A stretch of DNA of 32,861 nt. Origin: Lachnospiraceae bacterium. GTDB lineage: Bacteria > Bacillota > Clostridia > Lachnospirales > Lachnospiraceae. Below the pieces are notes generated by a model. That model was not told the DNA's origin and did no database searches. It worked only from the letters and a program-made list of their open reading frames with translations. Positions 7,409-14,191 of the stretch are shown in pieces; position 1 is the first letter of the stretch; each line of letters starts with the position of its first letter. The translations under genes and the position numbers were made by a program. The DNA lies in NCBI GenBank assembly GCA_030536685.1, contig JAUNPP010000019.1:1-32861 (forward strand). The letters run 5' to 3'.

Positions 7409-8548
7409 ATGAAAAAAAGTATTACACCTAACCAGATTAAGCAAAATAACCGAAATTTAATCTATCACTTTATTTATAAAAATAAAAAGGTTTCACAGCA
7501 GGATATTGCCTACGAGCTTTGTCTTAGCCGTCCTACCGTTACTTCCAATCTGAACGCGCTTGAGGAGGATGGACTTATTCAAAAATGTGGACAGCTTGAT
7601 TCTGAATATGTCGGAAGAAAAGCAACTGCCTATTCTATCGTTCCTGATTTTCGTATCAGCATTGGCGTGGAAATTTTAAGAAAAGAAATTAAAATGATTG
7701 CGATCGATTTGTATGGAAAAAAGATTGACCGGTCTGTAATCAAAACGGATTATAAAAATGAAGAAGCTTATTTTAAACAGGTAAGCAGCAGCATAATAGA
7801 CTTTAAAAATTCAATCGGAGCAGCCGATGAACAGATTCTGGGAGTTGGCTTTGCCATGCAGGCATTGATTTCCGCAGATAATCAAACGGTAATCTACGGT
7901 AAAATATTATCCTGCACAGGACTTTCCATTGACATGTTTTCAAGATATCTGCCCTATCCCTGCACATTTATCCACGATGCAAACAGCGCAGCTATCGCTG
8001 AATTGTGGATATCACCGGAGCTTCAGGATGCATTTTATCTTTCTTTAAGCAAACATCTCGGCGCCGCTATCATTTCCAAAAGAAACATACTCGTCGGAAA
8101 ACACGGACACAGTTCCACAATCGAACATATTCCGCTGGAACCCGACGGCAAATTATGTTATTGCGGAAAGCGCGGATGCATGGAAACCTTATGTTCCCTG
8201 ACATCTCTGCTAGGAGAAGAAGAAACCCTTGAAAATTTCTTCCTTCAGCTGCAGGAAAATGATCCTTCCATCACAAAGCGCTGGAATCATTATCTCCAAA
8301 ATCTCGCCAAGGTAATCAATACGCTTCATCTTGTTCACGATACAGATTTCATCCTCGGCGGTTATCTTGCGCCCTACCTGCGTGATGCCGATATCCGCTT
8401 TATGTATGAGATTATTCAGCAGATGACTCCATTTGACGAAGAACAGGATTTTATTGTAATCAGTAAAATGCCAAAACATAATATTTGTATCGGAGCTGCG
8501 CTCCCCTACATTCAAAACTTTCTGAATACCCTGACAAAGCAAAGCTGA
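7409..8548 (+). CDS. ROK-family transcriptional repressor (XylR/NagC type)
   Basis: This 379-aa protein has a winged helix-turn-helix (about residues 28-60, VSQQDIAYELCLSRPTVTS) followed by a ROK sugar-kinase fold. The sugar-site HDAN motif is at 189-192. The zinc site is H240 with C250, C252 and C257 in CYCGKRGCME. The glycine-rich ATP loop of ROK kinases is replaced by GVEILRKEIK, so it is a sensor and not an enzyme. It is divergent from the SDR operon, with shared TTTTACAAA-like sites between them. It most likely represses that operon until the sugar or an intermediate binds. A strong terminator follows the gene. Confidence 0.9.
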   Translation: MKKSITPNQIKQNNRNLIYHFIYKNKKVSQQDIAYELCLSRPTVTSNLNALEEDGLIQKCGQLDSEYVGRKATAYSIVPDFRISIGVEILRKEIKMIAIDLYGKKIDRSVIKTDYKNEEAYFKQVSSSIIDFKNSIGAADEQILGVGFAMQALISADNQTVIYGKILSCTGLSIDMFSRYLPYPCTFIHDANSAAIAELWISPELQDAFYLSLSKHLGAAIISKRNILVGKHGHSSTIEHIPLEPDGKLCYCGKRGCMETLCSLTSLLGEEETLENFFLQLQENDPSITKRWNHYLQNLAKVINTLHLVHDTDFILGGYLAPYLRDADIRFMYEIIQQMTPFDEEQDFIVISKMPKHNICIGAALPYIQNFLNTLTKQS

Positions 8549-8556
8549 AATAAAAT

Positions 8557-8602
8557 GAAAAACCTTTTGATGCCGGAAATCTTATCATCAAAAGGTTTTT
8601 TC
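8557..8602 (+). terminator. Intrinsic terminator of the ROK gene
   Basis: The arm AAAAACCTTTTGATG (8558-8572) pairs with CATCAAAAGGTTTTTT (8586-8601), ending in a T-run, nine bases after the stop codon. Confidence 0.85.
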
Positions 8603-8637
8603 ATTTTTCTTTTCGGTTATACAATTGGGGGGTATGC

Positions 8638-8667
8638 AAAAAGGTCTGAAGCAATTGCTTCAGACCT
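8638..8667 (-). terminator. Intrinsic terminator of tRNA-Arg
   Basis: On the minus strand AGGTCTGAAGC and GCTTCAGACCT form a perfect 11-bp stem around an AATT loop, followed by TTTTT, seven bases past the tRNA 3' end. Confidence 0.9.
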
Positions 8668-8673
8668 CATCTA

Positions 8674-8747
<74 letters not shown>

Positions 8748-8778
8748 ATCCTGTTGCTGTGTTCCAGCGACGTTTTAT

Positions 8779-8807
8779 ATAATACACTACGTTCTCATAA
8801 AAGTCAA
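8779..8807 (-). promoter_or_regulatory. Promoter of tRNA-Arg
   Basis: Minus strand TTGACT (8802-8807), a 17-base spacer and TATTAT (8779-8784) lie about 30 bases upstream of the tRNA 5' end. Confidence 0.85.
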
Positions 8808-8863
8808 GCGTTTTTTTGAAATTTTTATTTTTTTTATTTTTTCCGTTACTGTCCGGACACCGT

Positions 8864-8987
8864 TTTATCCTGGAATTCGATCAGACTCCCTCTTCTATAA
8901 GTGGTAATTTATAAAAAATCCTTTTCTATAAGTGGTGATTTATAAGAAATTTGTTTTGGCGGGAGTCCAATCTCCTTCCAGGATAAA
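8864..8987. repeat. 124-bp nested inverted repeat enclosing a tandem duplication
   Basis: The outer arms are a perfect 12-bp inverted repeat (TTTATCCTGGAA 8864-8875; TTCCAGGATAAA 8976-8987). The inner arms are a perfect 7-bp repeat (GACTCCC 8884-8890; GGGAGTC 8961-8967). The interior holds two 22-nt copies with one mismatch (8893-8914 and 8924-8945, period 31). It lies just after the second transketolase stop. It could be an mRNA 3'-end structure or a small non-coding mobile repeat. No T-run follows in the minus-strand direction. Confidence 0.6.
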
Positions 8988-9019
8988 GTTTCCGACGGGA
9001 TTGTAAAATCCAATCTATA

Positions 9020-9958
9020 TTACATAAATGCCTTTACTTTCTGATAAATACCTTCTGCATCCAGACCATATTTATGGAGCAGTCCAAGCGCGGGACCTGA
9101 TTCGCCATATACGTCATTTACACCGATCTTCAGCACAGGTGTGGGTGCATTTTCGCAGAGTACATCACATACCGCGCTGCCGAGGCCGCCAATAATGGAG
9201 TGTTCTTCTACAGTTACAACCTTGCCTGTTTTCTTAGCAGTTGCAGTAATCAGTTCCGCATCAATCGGTTTGATGGTATGAATATTGATCACTTCTGCGC
9301 TGATACCGTCTTTTGCCAGCATTTCTGCTGCCTGCAGAGATTCGTTGACTTCAAGACCGGTAGCGATAATTGATACGTCAATACCTTCTTTTAATACAAT
9401 GCCTTTACCGATTTCAAATTTATAATCGGGTCTGTCATTGATTACGGGAATCGCCAGACGTCCGAATCTCATATAAAACGGACCAGGTGTTTCATAAGCA
9501 GCCATAACTGCCGCTTCTGCTTCAATTGCATCAGAAGGATTAATAATTGTCATACCGGGAATTGTACGCATCAGAGCGATATCTTCATTACACTGATGAG
9601 ATGCGCCGTCTTCGCCTACGGAAATACCGGCATGTGTTGCACCGATTTTAACATTCAGATGAGGATATCCTACTGAGTTGCGAATCTGTTCAAATGCACG
9701 TCCTGCTGCAAACATAGCAAAAGAACTTGCAAAAGGAATCATGCCAACTGTTGAAAGACCTGCCGCTACGCCAATCATATTGGCTTCTGCAATACCGCAG
9801 TTAATATGACGTTCAGGGAAGGCTTTCTTAAAAGTAGCTGTTTTGGTTGCTCCTGCCAGATCGGCATCAAGAACAACAACCTTAGGGTCCATCTCCCCCA
9901 GTTTCTTTAAGGTATTACCCCATCCTTCTCTTGTAGCAATTTTCTTTACTTCTGACAT
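9020..9958 (-). CDS. Transketolase, C-terminal subunit (copy 2)
   Basis: This is the C-terminal half (312 aa) of the second split transketolase, paralogous to the gene at 6-950 over its full length. The catalytic Glu is in CGIAEANMIG (residue 58), with GATHAGISVGEDGASHQ intact. A 164-bp stretch (9213-9376) is about 92% identical in DNA to 205-368, including silent sites, while the next 150 bp are much more diverged. This hints at gene conversion. It overlaps its N-subunit by 13 bases, the same arrangement as copy 1. The pair has its own promoter and so may be the housekeeping or mannan-linked enzyme. Confidence 0.93.
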   Translation of the reverse strand: MSEVKKIATREGWGNTLKKLGEMDPKVVVLDADLAGATKTATFKKAFPERHINCGIAEANMIGVAAGLSTVGMIPFASSFAMFAAGRAFEQIRNSVGYPHLNVKIGATHAGISVGEDGASHQCNEDIALMRTIPGMTIINPSDAIEAEAAVMAAYETPGPFYMRFGRLAIPVINDRPDYKFEIGKGIVLKEGIDVSIIATGLEVNESLQAAEMLAKDGISAEVINIHTIKPIDAELITATAKKTGKVVTVEEHSIIGGLGSAVCDVLCENAPTPVLKIGVNDVYGESGPALGLLHKYGLDAEGIYQKVKAFM

Positions 9959-10785
9959 AATTCTTCACCAATCCTTTCCAGATCTGCCATAGCAACTGCA
10001 AACTGCTCATCATCAGGAGCTTTTCCGTGCCATGATACCTGATTTTCCATAAATGAAACCCCTTTACCTTTTACGCTCTTTGCAATAATTGCAACGGGTT
10101 TGCCTGTAACGGTTTTTGCTTCATGAAATGCAGCTCTGATCTTATCAAAATCATGTGCATCGTCCAGGTTGATTACATGGAAATTAAATGCCTCAAATTT
10201 CTTATCAATCGGGTAAGGTGAATTTACCTCAGCAATACTGCCATCGATCTGAAGACCGTTATTATCTACGATAACAACCAGATTGTCCAGTTTTCTGAAA
10301 CCTGCTAACATCGCAGCTTCCCAAACCTGTCCTTCCTGAATCTCTCCGTCTCCCAGAAGAGTATATACACGGAAATCTTTACCCTGCATTTTTGCACCCA
10401 GCGCCATACCTACAGCAGCAGAAATACCCTGTCCCAGAGAGCCTGTGGACATATCTACACCAGGTGTCAGATGCATGGAAGGATGTCCCTGCAGATGAGA
10501 ACCGATGTGACGCAGCGTCACCATATCTTCAATCGGGAAATATCCTCGAAGCGCCAATGCCGCATACTGGCCGGGCGCTGTATGTCCTTTTGACAGTACA
10601 AAACGGTCTCTGTCGGGATCTTTCGGATTTTTCGGATCCACATTCAGTTCTTCGAAATAAAGATACGTGAAAATGTCCGCAGCAGAAAGAGATCCGCCCG
10701 GATGTCCTGCTTTTGCAGCGTGAACACCGGTAATAATACCCTTGCGAACCTCGTTTGCCGTTTTCTGAAGCTCAAGATTGTTCAT
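9946..10785 (-). CDS. Transketolase, N-terminal subunit (copy 2)
   Basis: This is the ThDP-binding half of the second split transketolase, 279 aa from the chosen start, the same length as copy 1. SKGHTAPG and GDGEIQEGQVWEA followed by VDNNGLQIDG are present. The start at 10785 (MNNLELQ) is fixed by GAGGAGG just upstream. An in-frame upstream ATG (10842) would add 19 residues without homology. A perfect small hairpin and a 9-bp inverted repeat lie in the long leader between the promoter and this start. The copy is not linked to a transaldolase or kinase, unlike copy 1. Confidence 0.93.
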   Translation of the reverse strand: MNNLELQKTANEVRKGIITGVHAAKAGHPGGSLSAADIFTYLYFEELNVDPKNPKDPDRDRFVLSKGHTAPGQYAALALRGYFPIEDMVTLRHIGSHLQGHPSMHLTPGVDMSTGSLGQGISAAVGMALGAKMQGKDFRVYTLLGDGEIQEGQVWEAAMLAGFRKLDNLVVIVDNNGLQIDGSIAEVNSPYPIDKKFEAFNFHVINLDDAHDFDKIRAAFHEAKTVTGKPVAIIAKSVKGKGVSFMENQVSWHGKAPDDEQFAVAMADLERIGEELCQK

Positions 10786-10799
10786 TTTTACCTCCTCGC

Positions 10800-10816
10800 G
10801 GCGCAGCAGATGCGCC
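10800..10816. promoter_or_regulatory. Hairpin just upstream of the transketolase ribosome site
   Basis: GGCGCA and TGCGCC form a perfect 6-bp stem with a 5-nt loop, ending a few bases before the GAGGAGG of the downstream gene. It could affect translation initiation; no function is shown. Confidence 0.4.
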
Positions 10817-10846
10817 TTAAACAAAAACTCATTGGTTAACAATACA

Positions 10847-10866
10847 GAAACAAAAAATTTTGTTTC
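10847..10866. promoter_or_regulatory. Inverted repeat in the transketolase leader, possible operator
   Basis: GAAACAAAA and TTTTGTTTC are perfect 9-bp arms around AA, located in the 5' leader between promoter and start codon. The regulator is unknown. Confidence 0.4.
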
Positions 10867-10932
10867 CTAAAGTTCTGTTATTTAAATACTCTGTTACTTT
10901 TTCATTGAAGTGTTGCTCATAGTACCAGCTTA

Positions 10933-10961
10933 ATGATAATGGAAAATCTGAAAACTGTCAA
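10933..10961 (-). promoter_or_regulatory. Strong sigma-70 type promoter for the second transketolase pair
   Basis: Minus strand TTGACA (10956-10961), 17-base spacer, TATCAT (10933-10938). The predicted transcript has a leader of about 140 bases. This falls in the 500-bp gene-free stretch 10786-11285. Confidence 0.8.
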
Positions 10962-11053
10962 TCTTTAGAAAGGTATCTTCCACGGTAAACGCAAGCTTTT
11001 CGTAACGGTTCACGCTATTATTATGGAAATGTGTGAAAGTGTGTGAAGGCTCC

Positions 11054-11194
11054 ATTACAGCAATATCCTGTTCGGGGACGCGCTCTCGCTCGGATCGAAC
11101 GCAGCGGAACTAAACTCTCGAACTGTCTTTCAGACAGCCCGATCGTTAAGTACCGGCGTTCTCTATGGTCCCTTTCACAGGATATTACTGTAAT
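11054..11194. repeat. 141-bp element with 18-bp inverted termini and internal stems (MITE-like or structured RNA)
   Basis: The ends ATTACAGCAATATCCTGT (11054-11071) and ACAGGATATTACTGTAAT (11177-11194) are inverted repeats with one mismatch, which becomes a G-U pair in one strand's RNA. Inside are further pairings: GGGAC 11075-11079 with GTCCC 11168-11172, GAACGC 11097-11102 with GCGTTC 11156-11161, and a perfect CTGTCT/AGACAG hairpin at 11123-11137. The stretch is GC-richer than its surroundings and contains no convincing gene. It lies between the mannanase gene and the transketolase promoter, where it could also end or process the mannan operon transcript. Confidence 0.6.
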
Positions 11195-11220
11195 TCCGCC
11201 GCTGCAGTTTTGCTGCAATT

Positions 11221-11292
11221 AAGCAGACGGTTTGATTGCTGATAAAAGTTATTTTTTAAGCAGACGGTTTGATTGCAGCTAAAAGTTATTTT
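11221..11292. repeat. 35-bp tandem duplication spanning the mannanase stop codon
   Basis: Copies at 11221-11255 and 11258-11292 match at 33 of 35 positions (period 37). The second contains the last Lys codon and the TAA (11286-11288) of the GH26 gene; the first lies downstream of the gene. Confidence 0.85.
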
Positions 11293-14153
11293 GCAGGTAC
11301 AATGACCGCTTCCGTGTTTTCAGTCTGTGTTGCGGTAATATGATCGTAGTAAATCGTTCCTGCTACCATGCCATCTGCAACTGCGGGGGAATCCGGAATT
11401 GCATTCACCCATAAACCGAAAGAAGTTACACTTGCGCAATCTGCACTAAGACCGCCTGCCGGTTTTCCGGCTTCGTCTCTGGAAACAAATTTGCTGAACG
11501 GAATGGTTACATGCAGAAGAGTCCCTGCTTCTGCATTTGCATATTCTTCATATAAGTTCAGATATGTTTCGTATACCTTTCCGCCGGCGCTCAGCTGAAC
11601 AACAACCAGCTGATTTTTTCCGTCGGGGACTGTATAAAAATCAAGTGCATTGCAGTCTGACCAGTCAACTGTTTTGCTGATTGTCGCGCCTGCCCAGCCG
11701 TCTGAGGTTTCATTGTAGTCAAACTTCAGCGCATATTTACCTGAGAACACTTTATCCGCATCCTGTACCAGTGACAGCGCAATCGTATTTCCGGTTGCCT
11801 TATTTGCTGACCAGGACTTGGTCAGCAGGGTCTCCTGACCATAATAATTTTCAAAATCATCGATCATATAAGGGTCTTCTTTCGGAGGCTGGATATTAAA
11901 CACTGCATTAACGGTATCTTTTACAACTCCATTGAGTACCAGATCGATTGTTCCGACACTCTCACCCAGTTTGTCCAGATTTTTCTGTGATAATTCAGCT
12001 GAATAACAGGTTTCACCCTTTTTCACTTTTGATTTTGCTTTTACTTTTATATCCGTATTTCCATGAAGAATAAATTCTGCCTTTACCTTTTTCTCTGAAT
12101 ATTCTCCGTTTACCTTTGCCTGAAGAGTCGTCGGCTCCAGAATACGGCTGCCTGAAATCGGAGCTGTGATATATCCGGCTGCGTCTTTCATAGCGGAAAC
12201 AGCTTGAATCTGATCTCCGTCTACCGCATCCAGCACATCCTTCTGATTTACAGCAAACAAACTTTCCTGTCTGTTGAAAAAATCAATAAAATCATCCAGC
12301 AGTTCATGTCCGTGTAAAGTCCCGTCTTCATTTACGGAATCAACATACGGAGTATAGTATCCGTCTGTTTTACTGAAGTTTGCCCACAGCAGATAATAGG
12401 AAGCATCTGATTTTGAGACAATTTCCATCACCTTGTTATACCAGTCTCTTGCTTCATTGCCTGTTTTTAACAGAGCAGTCTGATTTTCACCGGGCTGAGG
12501 ATCATTGGCAGCGCCTGTTTCCGTAACAGCTACCAGTTTATTGTGAGTTTTTGCAAAATCATTTACAATCTGTAATTCTTTTTCAAAGCTATCATACCAT
12601 GCGCTGTTGTCAGCCGGCGCTTTGATATTGTACATATCAAATCCAACCATATCAACGTATTCATCGCCGGGGTATCTTACTTCGTACTCTTCCATGCTTG
12701 CTGCTTCACTGCTCGGTCCGTAGAGATACAGCATATTATGAACGTCTTTTTCATCGCGCAGGTACTCTACTGTATATTTGTATACGCTTTTGTAAGTAGC
12801 AGCATCACAGAATGCAGCCCCCCACCAGAACCAGCTTCCTGTATTTTCATGAAAAGGGCGGAACAGAATCGTACCGTCAACTTTTTTCGCATAAGCTGCG
12901 ATCACATCCAGAAACGCATTGAATTTTTCATTGTACTTGCCGCCGGGAAGTATCTGATTAACAGGGTCGCCGGAGAGAGTATTCGGTGTGTATCCCGAAA
13001 AATCATATTTCATATAAGTGGGATCGCCTTCTTTATAATCTGCTTTTTCTTCTACAACAGAGAAATTCGGCATATGGGAAGACAGTGTAATAATAGAACC
13101 TGCTTCGATTGCCTGATTGGAGATGTTCGCAATTGCCTGCAGATTTCCTTCCATTGTTTCGGGCAGAGGAACTTCGCCTGTAATCGGAATGATTTCATTA
13201 TTGTAACGCTCTGCACTGTATTCATTGCCAAGCAGCGCCAGAGTATCTACTCCCATAACGCCAGGAAGAGAACCAGTGATATCGTAAGTATCTGATTCAA
13301 TACCATTTTTACATAGCAGATCGCCTGCTTTGTGCCAGGTATCATCCTGATGTCCATAAATGACATACTCGCTCTTTCCGACTGCATCAAGATAGGCATA
13401 AACAGCCTTTGTATCTGCCGTTGCCTCTGCATCTGCAAGTGTCACTTCTGAAGTAAGAGACAGTTTAGCAAGAGTCAGTTCAGTTGTATCTTTCACCGGA
13501 ATTGTAGAATTTACATCAATATCCTCTGAGGGTGCCTTCATGATTTTGATATCCTTTAAATAAATATTTCCCTTATAAGAAGTTTCATTACCTATCAGAC
13601 AGATTGCAAAATCCGAAGCTTCCTTTGAAACAGGCGCTGCAAAGGGGATCGTTACATGCACTTTACTCAGATTTGTTCCTTCTGCTGTTTCGGCATTTTC
13701 CGTATTTACAGCAACATACTGATCGATTCCAGCGTTGGAGTACGCTTTAATTGTTAAACCTCCGTCCAATTTAGCGCTGTCATAAATTAAATCCAGCTCA
13801 GCCTGTGTTGCGCCGGTCAGATCCAGACCTTCATCCCATATGCACACTGCCATCTGACTCCATGTCTGCGCTTTGTCCTTACTGTAATCAACCGCCACCT
13901 TCAGCGCATCCATGTTCTCATCATAACCCAGACCAGCTTTTGAATATTCGCTTCCCTGATAGCCGCCTTCCCAGCCATCACCGTAATACCACGCCGCATA
14001 ATCTGCCTGTGAAGTCCATTCTTTCACTGTTTCCAGCTGACTTTCTTCTGCTGCCAGCGCGGTGTTATTCATTACCGGAACTGATACAGGCGTACTGACA
14101 GCGAGCACAGCCGCCAGCATTGCTGACATCATTTTCTTTGTTATTTTTTTCAT
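11286..14153 (-). CDS. Secreted modular GH26 endo-beta-1,4-mannanase
   Basis: This 955-aa protein hydrolyses mannan backbones outside the cell. A signal peptide (residues 1-35, ending TALAA) is followed by a CBM27-like carbohydrate-binding domain (about 40-207), the GH26 catalytic domain (about 240-635), an Ig-like linker domain (about 660-755) and a CBM23-like module (about 760-945). In the catalytic domain the acid/base is E436 in FRPFHENTGSW and the nucleophile is E545 in AVTETG. The layout resembles the mannanase of Roseburia intestinalis mannan loci. No LPXTG or SLH anchor is visible, so it may be free or held by its binding modules. It is the last gene of the mannan block; its stop region is tandemly duplicated. 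Confidence 0.93.
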   Translation of the reverse strand: MKKITKKMMSAMLAAVLAVSTPVSVPVMNNTALAAEESQLETVKEWTSQADYAAWYYGDGWEGGYQGSEYSKAGLGYDENMDALKVAVDYSKDKAQTWSQMAVCIWDEGLDLTGATQAELDLIYDSAKLDGGLTIKAYSNAGIDQYVAVNTENAETAEGTNLSKVHVTIPFAAPVSKEASDFAICLIGNETSYKGNIYLKDIKIMKAPSEDIDVNSTIPVKDTTELTLAKLSLTSEVTLADAEATADTKAVYAYLDAVGKSEYVIYGHQDDTWHKAGDLLCKNGIESDTYDITGSLPGVMGVDTLALLGNEYSAERYNNEIIPITGEVPLPETMEGNLQAIANISNQAIEAGSIITLSSHMPNFSVVEEKADYKEGDPTYMKYDFSGYTPNTLSGDPVNQILPGGKYNEKFNAFLDVIAAYAKKVDGTILFRPFHENTGSWFWWGAAFCDAATYKSVYKYTVEYLRDEKDVHNMLYLYGPSSEAASMEEYEVRYPGDEYVDMVGFDMYNIKAPADNSAWYDSFEKELQIVNDFAKTHNKLVAVTETGAANDPQPGENQTALLKTGNEARDWYNKVMEIVSKSDASYYLLWANFSKTDGYYTPYVDSVNEDGTLHGHELLDDFIDFFNRQESLFAVNQKDVLDAVDGDQIQAVSAMKDAAGYITAPISGSRILEPTTLQAKVNGEYSEKKVKAEFILHGNTDIKVKAKSKVKKGETCYSAELSQKNLDKLGESVGTIDLVLNGVVKDTVNAVFNIQPPKEDPYMIDDFENYYGQETLLTKSWSANKATGNTIALSLVQDADKVFSGKYALKFDYNETSDGWAGATISKTVDWSDCNALDFYTVPDGKNQLVVVQLSAGGKVYETYLNLYEEYANAEAGTLLHVTIPFSKFVSRDEAGKPAGGLSADCASVTSFGLWVNAIPDSPAVADGMVAGTIYYDHITATQTENTEAVIVPAK

Positions 14154-14191
14154 TCTCTTTTACCTCATTTTTACTGTATCTACCGCCTCCA

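Noticed and set aside
10985..11015. A catabolite-responsive element (TGAACCGTTACG) upstream of the second transketolase pair
   Set aside because: It departs from the CcpA consensus at conserved positions and lies upstream of the -35 box, so support is too weak.
11021..11218. A 65-codon minus-strand frame in the spacer after the mannanase gene
   Set aside because: It runs through the inverted-repeat element, is rich in Arg/Cys, has no ribosome site and is better explained as non-coding structure.
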